Assembly: GCA_005884575.1 (NCBI GenBank)
Contig: VAWW01000011.1
Span: 63,046-104,284, forward strand
Reading direction: 5' to 3'
Source of the DNA: Actinomycetota bacterium
GTDB lineage: Bacteria > Actinomycetota > Thermoleophilia > Gaiellales > Gaiellaceae
DNA: 41,239 nt
Notes under the pieces: model-generated
Database searches by the model: none
Seen by the model: only the letters and a program-made list of their open reading frames with translations
Told to the model about the DNA's origin: nothing
Program-made: the position numbers and the translations under genes
Shown: positions 13,001 to 18,949 of the stretch, piece after piece
Position numbering within the stretch: the first letter of the stretch is position 1
Layout of the letters: the number at the start of each line of letters is the position of its first letter

Positions 13001-16000
13001 GCGACGATGAACGATCCGGGCCAGTACCTGCGGGCGACCGCGCACCTCGCGTCGGTCACGGACGATCCGCTGACGAACGGCGTCGCGTCGGGCGTCTCGC
13101 AGGTCACCTACGAGTACGCCAACGAGAGCGATCACCAGTGGCACCAGACGCCCGCGAACTGGGATACAACCGCGGTGCAGGACGGGCTCTACGACCTGCG
13201 GGTGACGACGATCGATCGCGCCGGCAACTCGACGATCTCGTCCGCCGTCACCGCGAGAGGCGTGGACAACACGAAGCCGGTCACGAACGACGACGCGCCG
13301 AGCGGCTTCCAGAGCGGCGCCGTCGCCGTCCATCTGACCGCGATCGACCTGGGCGGCTCCGGGATCAACACCACCGAGTACTCGCTCGACGGCGGCGCAT
13401 GGACGGCGGGCACGGACGTCAACGTCCCGGCCGTCGACGGCGCGCACACCGTCGCGTACTTCTCGGCCGACAACGCGGGCAACGTCGAGCCGGTCAAAAC
13501 GGCGACGGTCGAGACCGACACGACTCCGCCCGCCTGCCCGTCGTGCAACAGCTCCGACTACATGACCGGCACGGTCACGCTGACGGCGACTCCCGACTCG
13601 AGCGGCGCGCCGATCGACACCGTCGAGTTCCAGTACTCGCCGGACGGCTCCGCCTGGACGACGATCGGCGTCGACGCTCACGGCTCCGGCGGCACGTACT
13701 CCTTCGACTGGGACACGCACACCGTCGCGGACGGCCCGCACCACCTGCGCGCCGTGATCACGGACACGGCCCTCCCGCCGAACTCGACCACCGTCGACCT
13801 GCATCCCGCCGGCGTGGTCGTCGTCGACAACACGGCACCGACCGTCTCCGTGGGCGCGCCTGCCACGGGCGCCGTCGTCGACGACACGATCACGATTGCG
13901 GCAGTGGCGAGCGACGACAATCCGATCACCTACGACTTCCTCGTCAACGGCTCGTCCGTCGGCAGCGGCTCGACGCCGCATGTCGCGTGGGACACGCACG
14001 CCGTCAGCGACGGCGACGTCTCGATCCAGATCCGGGCGACGGACCCGGCCGGCCACAGCACGACCTCGGGGGCGCATACCGTTCGCGTCGACAACAGCGC
14101 CCCGACGCCGACGCTGGCCGATCCGGGCCCGGCGGTCCACGGCACGATCGCGCTGAGCGCGAGCTCCGACGCCGACACCGCGACGGTCGAGTTCCAGCGC
14201 AGCCCGGCGGGCGCGAACACGTGGACGACGATCGCCAGCATCAGCGCGCCGTTCACCACGAACCTGGACACCACATCCCTGCCCGAGGGTGTCTACGACC
14301 TGCGCGCCGTCGCAACCGACCTCGGCGGCCACGTCGGCCGTAGCGGCGCCGTCACCACGCGCGTGGACAACACGCTCCCGACCGGCTCGGTCACGGTGCC
14401 CGGCGCCGGCAACACGATCGGCGGCCCGCACGCGACGCTGACCGCGACGGCCAACGACGGGGGTTCGGGCGTCAAGTTCGTCCGCTTCGAGTACGCACCG
14501 GCCGGCACCGGCTCATGGTCGGCCGTCGGCTCCGTGGCGAGCGCTCCGTACACGATCTCTTGGGACGCGACCTCCGTCGCGACTGGCGACTACGACCTCC
14601 GCGCCGTCATCGACGACAACGCCGGCAACGAGCGCATCACCGTGCCGCTCTCTGTGCACGTCAACTCGACTCCGCCGAGCGTCACGCTCAACAACCCGGG
14701 CGCGGCGGTCAGCGGCACGGTGACGCTGACGGCGACCACGAGCGCTTCCGCGTCCAAGGTGGTCTTCGAGGCGAGCCCGGCCGGCGCCAACAGCTGGACG
14801 ACCGTCGCGACCGATGGCGCAGCGCCGTGGAGCGGGTCGCTGGACACGACGACGCTCACCGACGGCGTGTACGACCTGCGCGCGACGGCGTCCGACTCGC
14901 TCGACAACAGCTCGTCGAGCGTCGTGCCGGGGATCCGGGTCGACAACGTCGCGCCGACGCTCGTGAGCTCGACGCCCGCCGACGGCGCATCCGTCGACGT
15001 CGCAGTCGGCGTCAGCTCGATCGTCCTGAGGACGAGCGAGCCGGTGACGATCGTCGGAGGCTCACTCGACGCCGCGACCGCGCTCACCCCAGTCATCGTC
15101 GGCAACCAGCTCACGTTCAACACCGGCCCGCTCGGCATCGGCGCGCACACGCTGTCGGGCACGCTGCGCGACGCCGCCGGCAAGACGACGCCCTTCAGCG
15201 TCCACGTCACTGTGTTCGACAGCACGCCGCCCGATACCGGGAACGCGCGGACCCCGCCCGAGCCGGGACCGGGCGTGGCCGTGAACACGAGCCCGACAAA
15301 TGCGACGACCCTGACCTCCTCCGACGGGAGCGCCGAGGTGACGATGCCGCCGGGCGCCTGGTCGGCGAACGGCAAGGACTGGGTCGTGCTGCGGATGAAC
15401 ATCGTCGCCGCGCCGCCCGGGATCGCCCCCGGCTTCGAGCTCGTCGGGGACGTCCTCGACATCACCGCGACCTGGCAGCTCGACAAGGGAGGCATGCACG
15501 AGTTCAACAAGCCGCTCGAGATTACGAGGCGTGACAGCGCGGGCACGATTCCGGCGACGTACGAGAACGGCGCCTGGCGCGTGATCAAGCCGATGGCGAC
15601 GCCCGGCTCCCTCCCGGAGAGCTGGCGGGACGGCTACTGGGACGACGGCTCCAGGGTCCACATCCTCACCCGTCACCTCACGCTGTTCGCGATGTTCCGC
15701 GACACGGGTGCTCCGACGGCGCCGAAGAGCTTCACCGGCCACGTCGCCGCGGGCGCGCTCACCCTGCAGTGGGAGCCGGGCACCGACAACAGCGGCCACA
15801 TCGCGGGTTACTCGGTCTTCGTGAACGGCGACAAGCAGCAGGACGTCGGCGCCGACCAGACCTCGGCCGCTGCGGGCACCTTCGACCCGGCCGACACCCG
15901 CCTGTTCACGCTCGCCGAGCGCGACGCGGCCGGCAACGTCAGCCAGCAGACGCAGCCGCTCAAGAGCGTGCCGACCATCGTCGGCCTGAGGCCGGCGGAC

Positions 16001-16846
16001 GCACGGGCGGCGCTCGAGGCTCGCGGCTTCGCCGTCGGGGCGATCACGAAGGTCTCCTCGACCGCAGCCGTGGGAACCGTCGTCGGCCCAGCCGATCTCG
16101 TCCTCGCCGAGTCCGGCGCCGCGATCGACCTCCAGATCTCCGACGGGGGCGCGGCGACGACGAAGCTCGTCTTCAGCGTCGTCAGCGCGCGGAACTTCTC
16201 GTGGACGAAGCGGACGTTCTTCGGCGCCCGCGTCAAGACGACGCGCGCGAGCAGCGTCGTCGCGACGCTGGTCGCCCCCGGGGGACAGCGGCTCTACACA
16301 TGGAGGCTGAACGTTCGGACGGGCATTGCAATCCTGAAGCTGCCGATGCCGAAGCAGGTCAGGCGGCCGGGCGCGTACACGCTCGCCTGGGCTGCGACCG
16401 CCGGCGGCACGACGATCCGGAAGACGATCCCGATCAAGATCGTCGGCACGGGCGCCGCGCTCGGCAAGCTGCTCAACCCGGGCTCGCAGCCGGTCGAAGT
16501 CGTACTGACCGGAGGGAAGATCCCGAAGGATCTCGCGCTCGGACTCGACGCGGCGAAGACGCGGCTCGTCCAGGCGGCGAACAGCGACGATCCGTTCATG
16601 TTCACGGGCGATCCGAAGCGGAACGTCGAGGTCGTCGTCGTCGACGCCGACCAGTACGGTCTCAGCCTCGTCCACGACCTGCGGACGGTCTTCCCCACGG
16701 TGCGGCTGATCGTCCTCAGCGACGATCCGCGCAAGCTCGCCCGGGCAGTCGCCGCCGGCGCGACGCTCGCGCTGCCGTGGAGCACGCCGAGCGCCAAGCT
16801 CGCGACTGTCGTGTCGCGAATGGCGCTCTCAGCCGGACAGCGCTAG
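1088..16846 (+). CDS. Giant multi-module Ig-like repeat protein with FN3-like, PASTA and receiver-like C-terminal domains
   Basis: ATG 1088 is only the first in-frame start; repeat coding extends back to 551 and, across the lesions, to the window edge. From ATG 1088 the product is 5252 residues. Residues 1 to about 2510 are tandem modules of roughly 200-220 residues, each opening D(S/T)xAPTGG, with a Cys pair and a Y-x-Y/F...D-x-VGN signature; chitobiase-C-like inserts with two Cys lie near residues 493-590 and 1990-2088. Residues 2510-4620 are mostly shorter Ig-like units (DGxYDFRAxAxDxAGN; TFECKLDGGSWTTC). Then come an SbsA/Big_5-like Ig unit (about 4620-4715), a ZU5-like beta domain (4735-4868), an FN3-like unit (4872-4960), a PASTA-like unit (4961-5020), a beta domain, and a receiver-like fold (about 5132-5252). 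No LPXTG signal or C-terminal membrane anchor is visible. A cell-surface adhesin or stalk role is likely by analogy; the ligand is unknown. Confidence 0.85.
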   Translation: MGANWSASGSGTSRTYAYTATGGTPGIQTVTTQNGATRTNSANFTVTADSTVPTGGALTVNGTAATGGSSVSHSTSGTFTIGTRTNWDETASSSESGLASSTLTVRSAGFSAADTCDTFGSPTTITGSPDQTGLTSGCYLYTLTGTDNVGNTASVSTIVKVDTSNPTISLAFANATGGAYYAGSGSRVYFKDSAASGEFDVNATVADADSGIAGTAFPTAGDMGANWSVPAGNATSRTYRYVATGSAPGTQSVTVTNGAGRTASASFDVVDDTNAPGGGALTVNGTTATGGGSVSYSTSGDFTIGTRTDWTESQTASASGLAASTLTRETGSFTAPNVCGSYGAPSAITGNPDQNGLATGCYRFTLTGADNVGNVVTLTTVVKVDKSDPAVPALTPSNATGDAYYVGTGTTVWFRPAGSGSFDVTASSSDDDTGIQGYTFPTAGAMGASWTPSGSGATRTYTFSAGAAEPASQTVTATNNAGRTANSSFTVSADSTAPTTSTTCNSGSCAGWFNAVPVTFEITASDAGADIQKIEYTTDDSDPTSSGTATTVSAAVADVSLSSSKTVKWAAYDNVGNVQSVQSKDVQIDLTNPVNSFSVGSPTHAAFDAGNSRLYYKGDAAGGFTLSDALTDAASGPKQVTYPGMTTSGWTHGAETVTTGPTYTSSAYSWTAGALTPAPQSFTGRDVAGNDQSDSIEIVNDTNAPTGGALTVNGQAASGAGSSSYSTSGTFTIGTRSDWSELQSASESGLASSTLTRQSAAFTSPDTCDTSWGGTVTLSGTPAQNGLATGCYRYTLTGVDAVGNTVSISTIVKIDTTDPSAPALTLSNATGGAYYSGSGSTVYIKPSASSGGFDVAASSSDADTGIQGYTFPTAAAMGTSWSASGSGASRHYSYTATAAEPAAATVTAANNAGRAADSTFTVTADTSAPTGQTISLQGTHAPYFPSTVAWTLGGGSDTGSGVDSTTALVTRETATLAGDSCTGWSNDSGSFSSPDATVAGGHCYRYTFTIADHVGNVSAGVTAIAKVDSAVPTVAAAAPTAVTGSGNQYWNGGSSTLYFRPAGAGSFKLAATASDDETAVFSVLFPDLSGVSGWSGSGNTDFTSAYDSTTYSWSAGATGAPDTQTIAATDQAGNTANATVHVTADSTAPTGQTITLTGGNAPWYTDTAVTFSLGDGSDSGAGLDTTSRTVTRESAPLTGGTCGGFTADGGTHTSPDTVSGGFCYRYTFTIADRVGNVSTGVTVTARVDTTDPNVSVAAPTEIAGAGAQTYDAPTKTLYFNPAASGSFTLAATATDAQSDVTSVAFPDLSGVSGWTGSGGTDMSSPYGSTAYSWSSGAAAPGSRNVLGTNGAGGTATDAIAIAADSTGPTGQSVTVAGGYDNTLTVALTTTDGTDSGSGLAAGSRVYERRDATLAGDGCGTWSGWSTVVPSGGADTTVQSGHCYQYRLTESDNVGNQSAPSAAGATAKVDTGAPSVTVTAPTANTGAAAQYWSNGSKTLYFRPAGAGSFTLHASTSDAETAVASTAYPDLSGLTGWTGDGSTADYSWSAGAAEPGARTISATDKAGNDGTDSLTIKADSTAPTGQSVSVTGGYDTTGSITLTPTDGTDDTGGSGVDTSSRVYERDEATLVSGTCGSYSGSWTVVSNPDTSVESGKCYVYRLKESDRVGNQSAGSAASVAVKVDLSAPTAPALTYGAFANAVDDDSGTVYYRPGVAGNFTVTASSSDPQSGVASYAFPGLGAGWTASGSGAAKTYSYNGTPTEPGAGNLVSAQNNAGTDSAAASFAVVADSSDPTGMSATTTAGYVTSLSVPVTLANGIDSGSGVDATSGIIERDEATLSNGNCGSYSGSWTTVTLVSGADTSVQSAKCYVYRYTISDKVGNQATSGPSAVVKVDTSAPTTPSLSFGSFTNASATGTTIFFRRGATGGFTVGATSSDPQSAVASTFFPSLGSGWSNTGGAYTFDATATGAGSQQVTSQNGAGLDSAPAGFSVVSDTVAPTTTPTCDTNPCSGSWYTGEAVAYRLTADDGLGSGVSEIRYTLDGSTPDQLGGQLYSGAITINSTTTVKFRAYDNVGNVEAVGSTLVQIDTTAPTAPVVMLSESSPNESITGSTLYYNPGGTNSASFAAAATSGDGESSIQKLTFPSLTGMTGGGDVTSSPYDVTYDWNSGATTSPGTVNVDATNNAGLTSSSSFTVTKDVATPTGGSVTYANGYDANGSIPVTTANGNDGVGSGVDASSGVLERRTKTLAGGACTASWSAWTTVASTPDTVAGGLCAEYRYRVSDNVGNEAVYTSSNVVKSDTTDPSAPALTLSESSPYESVTGSTLYYNPSGSNSGSFDVSATTSDAESTVAQVAFPTVFGGDSGTATGPYSNTYSWSSGASAAGAKTVTATNGAGRTSTSDFTVTPDTTAPSGGGSLDYADGYDTTGSVSITLPSPTDGGAGVAAASAVLERETSTLFGGACTGGWSGWTPVSGTTDTVADGLCVRYQYRISDNVGNEATYTSANVVKVDLSGPNVTLADPGTPVHAAVALSATATDGTAGPASVQFQVSPTGAGSWTTIATDSTPVDGFTASFDSTGVGDGQYDFRAIARDAATNSTISSIVGPSRVDNTEPDTTIDTGPAPWIAATGTSFSFSSGEAGTFECKLDGGSWTTCTSPDSLTGLTEGSHTFSVRAIDATGNTDPTPASQTWKVDLTNPSATLAAQPPNVSGTVTLNGGASDNLDSSPVVTYQFKTTAASTWTSTGSAWNTVPLSDGSYDVRSVATDAAGNSAPSATQTVDVDNHAPVITIGAPGLYINQADGNSITASVSTADTDIAKVEFYDCPTSDPTCSNKVATDTSAPFGFTWDVNGHGDGDRVLRAVATDAAANTGSDQKTVTIDRTAPTGATISYADGYAAGGSVAITTGNGGDPGSGLDTASAVIERQTATLANDGCGAYGSWTTVASSPDTVATGNCAVYQFRISDRAGNTATATSAAVVKVDTTAPSVPTLGFASFTNASATGDTVYFRPGVAGGFAVSATTSDPQSGIASRSYPALGVGWTETAGSYSFNGSAAAPSGSQDVVAHDGAGLTATSSFTVEADAAAPSGGSISYADGWNSTSLDVTLAAGSDGSGSGIPAGGRILERATATLSGGTCNGWTPFAPVAIDPASPYTDAPLVDGTCYRYRYVVTDAVGNSTTYVPAGGATVKVDTGNPTVTLDAIGTPKRATFALGATASDSGSGVASITFEQKLASGSTWAAISTDSTPGDGFSASFDSTAVADGVYDFRAVAHDEAGNAANDVVASRTLDNTAPATTITSKPSDPDSQATPDFGFNADEASTFDCKLDTGAWAACASPTTLTTLGEGSHTFSVHATDTAGNVDVTPATYTWIVDTIPPIASMTDPSAGNPAHAIRGTVSLSSSSSDPSGSGVANTQFELSDAGLGSWSTIPGNFDTTTKADGLYDFHVVARDNANNVGVSTPPVTNVRIDNTKPDVTLDSPASSSNVTGTVTLTATTDDHGGDPGPTVVFEVAPQSGGSWTAVPATWNTKTGPDAVADGEYRIRATATDWAGNVQQSTIASHVLVDNEAPVVNVTAPADTSYVNSYAADPYAVAATATDSGGSGVASVAFYSCTTSDCAGGTTALIGTVTSAPWTTGWTVPADGTYAIKAVATDQVGHQSTSISAVTVDRTLPNTTIATKPGDPTNDSAPSFTFGSNETGSTFQCRIDSGAWTTCASPKAYSPAPADGTHTVDIRAIDLAGNIDSSPDTWTWLEDRTVPTATINDPAAANPAHAVRQTVTFSSTQNDPGGANASGLATYTYQYCDASRDCTDDANWASLPVNTSTWNTTAISDAIYSVRVVVTDHAGNVTNSAAVANVKVDNTAPSSAQDDPGAYLRLTINLTAPAADPADQYSNDGSGIDRVEFQRSPAGTNAWSTVGTATGLAGPYSVSYDTKSGPTPDGMYDFRTIAYDRAGNAQVTSTPVTARMVDNTLPTATMNDPGQYLRATAHLASVTDDPLTNGVASGVSQVTYEYANESDHQWHQTPANWDTTAVQDGLYDLRVTTIDRAGNSTISSAVTARGVDNTKPVTNDDAPSGFQSGAVAVHLTAIDLGGSGINTTEYSLDGGAWTAGTDVNVPAVDGAHTVAYFSADNAGNVEPVKTATVETDTTPPACPSCNSSDYMTGTVTLTATPDSSGAPIDTVEFQYSPDGSAWTTIGVDAHGSGGTYSFDWDTHTVADGPHHLRAVITDTALPPNSTTVDLHPAGVVVVDNTAPTVSVGAPATGAVVDDTITIAAVASDDNPITYDFLVNGSSVGSGSTPHVAWDTHAVSDGDVSIQIRATDPAGHSTTSGAHTVRVDNSAPTPTLADPGPAVHGTIALSASSDADTATVEFQRSPAGANTWTTIASISAPFTTNLDTTSLPEGVYDLRAVATDLGGHVGRSGAVTTRVDNTLPTGSVTVPGAGNTIGGPHATLTATANDGGSGVKFVRFEYAPAGTGSWSAVGSVASAPYTISWDATSVATGDYDLRAVIDDNAGNERITVPLSVHVNSTPPSVTLNNPGAAVSGTVTLTATTSASASKVVFEASPAGANSWTTVATDGAAPWSGSLDTTTLTDGVYDLRATASDSLDNSSSSVVPGIRVDNVAPTLVSSTPADGASVDVAVGVSSIVLRTSEPVTIVGGSLDAATALTPVIVGNQLTFNTGPLGIGAHTLSGTLRDAAGKTTPFSVHVTVFDSTPPDTGNARTPPEPGPGVAVNTSPTNATTLTSSDGSAEVTMPPGAWSANGKDWVVLRMNIVAAPPGIAPGFELVGDVLDITATWQLDKGGMHEFNKPLEITRRDSAGTIPATYENGAWRVIKPMATPGSLPESWRDGYWDDGSRVHILTRHLTLFAMFRDTGAPTAPKSFTGHVAAGALTLQWEPGTDNSGHIAGYSVFVNGDKQQDVGADQTSAAAGTFDPADTRLFTLAERDAAGNVSQQTQPLKSVPTIVGLRPADARAALEARGFAVGAITKVSSTAAVGTVVGPADLVLAESGAAIDLQISDGGAATTKLVFSVVSARNFSWTKRTFFGARVKTTRASSVVATLVAPGGQRLYTWRLNVRTGIAILKLPMPKQVRRPGAYTLAWAATAGGTTIRKTIPIKIVGTGAALGKLLNPGSQPVEVVLTGGKIPKDLALGLDAAKTRLVQAANSDDPFMFTGDPKRNVEVVVVDADQYGLSLVHDLRTVFPTVRLIVLSDDPRKLARAVAAGATLALPWSTPSAKLATVVSRMALSAGQR

Positions 16847-17424
16847 CCGCCGGGCCGCCAGAGCGGCTCGTCCTGGCCGACCGCCGCGTTCGCGGCGCGG
16901 GCGAGGATGAAGAGCAGGTCGGAGAGCCGGTTCAGGTAGACGATCGCGAGCCGGTTGACGCCGCGCTCGACGTCGGCGGCGAGCGAGTCTCGCTCCGCGC
17001 GGCGGCAGACTGCGCGCGCGACATGCAGACGAGCGGCGACCTCCGAGCCTCCGGGAAGCACGAAGCTCTTTAGCTCCGGGAGCGGCTCGTTGAAGACATC
17101 GCAGAGCCGCTCGAGCTCGTCGACCTGCGCCTGCGTCGTTCGGAGGCGGCCCTCGCTCTCGACGGGCACGGATAGGTCGGCGCCGACGTCGAAGAGCTCG
17201 TTCTGGATCTGTTCGAGCGCCCCGCGAAACGGCTGCGGCAGGTGCGGCGCGGCAAGCGCGAGACCGAGCTGCGAATTCAGCTCGTCCACGGCGCCGAAGG
17301 CGGCGAGGCGCGCGTCGAGCTTCGAGACGCGCGAGCCGTCGCCCAGGCTCGTCTCCCCCGCGTCGCCGCCGCGCGTGTAGATGCGCGTGAGGCGAACGGG
17401 CTCGTCCGGCCGCCGCGGGCTCAC
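16843..17424 (-). CDS. pduO: Cob(I)yrinic acid a,c-diamide adenosyltransferase, PduO type
   Basis: This 193-residue protein should transfer adenosyl from ATP to cob(I)alamin to make coenzyme B12 in the cytoplasm. The family hallmarks are present: N-terminal ATP-binding TRGGDAGETSLGDGSRVSK, ELNSQLG, the FVLPGGS...RAVCRRAER helix and C-terminal NRLSDLLFILARAAN. Length matches the MMAB/PduO family. The start is GTG at 17424. Its TAG stop overlaps the stop of the giant gene through a shared CTAG (16843-16846). The neighbouring acyl-CoA dehydrogenase suggests service to an acyl-CoA mutase such as methylmalonyl-CoA mutase, not visible here. The symbol indicates the family, not a proven orthologue. 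Confidence 0.93.
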   Translation of the reverse strand: MSPRRPDEPVRLTRIYTRGGDAGETSLGDGSRVSKLDARLAAFGAVDELNSQLGLALAAPHLPQPFRGALEQIQNELFDVGADLSVPVESEGRLRTTQAQVDELERLCDVFNEPLPELKSFVLPGGSEVAARLHVARAVCRRAERDSLAADVERGVNRLAIVYLNRLSDLLFILARAANAAVGQDEPLWRPGG

Positions 17425-17548
17425 GGCCGAGCAGTCACGGTTTCGGCACGAAGCTGTGACACACGCGTGCGTTTTTTCGCGATACGCTCGCGCGTGAGCA
17501 GGGGGGCGGGACGGGCCCGAGTTAACTCGCGTGTTCCTTTAATGGACG
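17425..17548. promoter_or_regulatory. Intergenic region upstream of the adenosyltransferase with a hairpin and a 12-bp palindrome
   Basis: Just 5' of the adenosyltransferase start there is an interrupted hairpin: gtcac (17433-17437 region) pairs with gtgac about 20 bases away, with ttcg/cgaa inside it. Further upstream is the perfect palindrome cgagttaactcg at 17518-17529, which could be an operator. I see no cobalamin-riboswitch architecture and no clear terminator for the acyl-CoA dehydrogenase. The functional reading is speculative. Confidence 0.3.
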
Positions 17549-18712
17549 TCACCCCCGAGCGATCGTTCGCTCGCGCAGGCCGAGGATCGACCGCGCGATC
17601 ACGAGCCGCTGGATCTCGCTCGTTCCCTCGTAGATCTCCGTGATCTTCGCGTCGCGGTAGAAACGCTCGACCGGGAACTCCTTCGTGTACCCGTACCCGC
17701 CGAGAATCTGGATCGCCTCGGCCGTATGCCGCCGGGCGACTCCCGACGCGAACAGCTTCGCCTTCGCCCCGGCCTCGGTATGCGGCTCGCCGCGCTGCTT
17801 CAGCTCCGCCGCGCGGTACACGAGCAGTCGCGCCGCGTCGATCTCCGTCGACATATCCGCGAGCTTCCACTGGATCGCCTGGAACTCGCCGATCCGCTTT
17901 CCGAACTGACGCCGCTCGAGCGCGTACGCGCGCGCGATGTCGTACGCGGCCTGTGCGATCCCGACCGCCTGCGCCGCGATCCCGATCCGGCCGCCGTCGA
18001 GCGTCACCATCGCGACTGCGAAGCCCTTGCCCTCCTCGTGCAGCAGCCGGTCGCGTCCGACGTGCGCGCCCTCGACGACGATGTCCACCGTCGACGACGA
18101 ATGCAGGCCGAGCTTCTCGTGCTCCTTCGTCGCCTGGACGTCATTCCCGTCGAGCACGAACGCCGAGACGCCGCGTGCACCGGGCGTCTCCGGATCCGTC
18201 CGCGCGAACAGCAGGAACGTTCCCGCATGCGCGCCGTTCGTGATCCACTGCTTCGTGCCGGTGATCGTCCAGCCGTCATCGTCGGCGTCCGCGCGAGTCC
18301 GCAGCGCGCCGGCGTCGGAGCCCGCCTCCGGCTCAGTCAGCGCGAAGGCGCCGAGCTGCTCCCCGCGCGCGAGCGGCGGCACGAAGCGTGCCTTCTGCTC
18401 GTCGGTGCCGAACAGGAGGATCGGCAACGCCACGGCACTCGTGTGCACCGCCACCGTCACGCCGACGCCGGCATCCGCGCGCGAGAGCTCCTCGAGCACG
18501 AGCACATACGCGAGGAAGTCCGCACCGGCGCCGCCGTACTCCTCCGGGATGCAGACGCCCATCAGTCCGAGCTCGGCCAGCTTCCCGAAGAGCTCGCGCG
18601 GGAACCGCTCCTGCCGGTCCCACTCCGCGGCGTGCGGCTCGATCTCCGCCTGCGCGAGCTCGCGCGTCAGCGCCTGGATCTCGCTCTGCTCGGGCGTCAG
18701 GCTCAAGTCCAT
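17549..18712 (-). CDS. Acyl-CoA dehydrogenase (FAD-dependent)
   Basis: The 387-residue product oxidises acyl-CoA to trans-2-enoyl-CoA and passes electrons to ETF. Both family signatures are present: FALTEPEAGSDAGAL near residue 145 and QILGGYGYTKEFPVERFYRDAKI near 340. The catalytic glutamate is E362 in YEGTSEIQ, the position used by short-chain (butyryl-CoA) dehydrogenases. Length is typical. ATG 18712 is preceded on its own strand by tagagt six bases upstream, a TANNNT-type -10 close enough to suggest leaderless transcription. Grouping with a 3-hydroxyacyl-CoA dehydrogenase and a thiolase supports beta-oxidation or butanoyl-CoA metabolism; chain-length specificity is not determined. Confidence 0.95.
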   Translation of the reverse strand: MDLSLTPEQSEIQALTRELAQAEIEPHAAEWDRQERFPRELFGKLAELGLMGVCIPEEYGGAGADFLAYVLVLEELSRADAGVGVTVAVHTSAVALPILLFGTDEQKARFVPPLARGEQLGAFALTEPEAGSDAGALRTRADADDDGWTITGTKQWITNGAHAGTFLLFARTDPETPGARGVSAFVLDGNDVQATKEHEKLGLHSSSTVDIVVEGAHVGRDRLLHEEGKGFAVAMVTLDGGRIGIAAQAVGIAQAAYDIARAYALERRQFGKRIGEFQAIQWKLADMSTEIDAARLLVYRAAELKQRGEPHTEAGAKAKLFASGVARRHTAEAIQILGGYGYTKEFPVERFYRDAKITEIYEGTSEIQRLVIARSILGLRERTIARG

Positions 18713-18949
18713 GACAAGACTCTAGTCGCCGCGGAGAGAGGTCCCGTCGCCCGAGAACGGGATGCTCTTGGGCCACGCGCTAGAGCGCGCAGCGATTTCG
18801 CGCAACGCCAACGTCCGACCCGTCGGCGCTCGCCACGCGCAATCATGCGCCGGCGGAGGCGCGACCGCGCTCGCGCTCGCGCCGGAGCCACACAAAAACA
18901 AATGCCAGCGACAGGAAGGGGTCCCGGGGGAACCTAGGTTCCCCGGCGC
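18713..18949. promoter_or_regulatory. Intergenic region: acyl-CoA dehydrogenase promoter side and HD-GYP gene 3' end
   Basis: No gene is visible in these 237 bases. The left end should hold the acyl-CoA dehydrogenase promoter (tagagt box immediately upstream of the ATG). The right end holds the perfect palindrome described separately. An A-rich stretch (cacaaaaacaaa, about 18891-18902) reads as a T-tract on the minus strand and could belong to a terminator of the HD-GYP gene. Confidence 0.4.
18927..18944 (-). terminator. Perfect 18-bp palindrome ggggaacctaggttcccc after the HD-GYP gene
   Basis: This lies 6 bases past the HD-GYP stop codon. The stem is self-complementary over 18 bases and can be extended with one bulged G into the flanking ccgg. 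It is not followed directly by a T-run; a T-rich tract comes about 25 bases later on the minus strand. It may be a non-canonical terminator or a REP-like palindrome. Confidence 0.45.

Noticed and set aside
9968..14431. Second long minus-strand open frame opposite the giant gene
   Set aside because: Same shadow composition (runs of RVR, RRR, DRR); the plus strand has clear Ig-like modules.
1088..15230. Periodic repeats as a possible CRISPR or tandem non-coding array
   Set aside because: The periodicity (about 600-670 bases, later shorter) follows protein modules and the frame is continuous; there are no short identical repeats with unique spacers.
17425..17548. Cobalamin riboswitch upstream of the adenosyltransferase
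   Set aside because: The region is only 124 bases, and I see no B12-box-like conserved core, just a simple hairpin and a palindrome.
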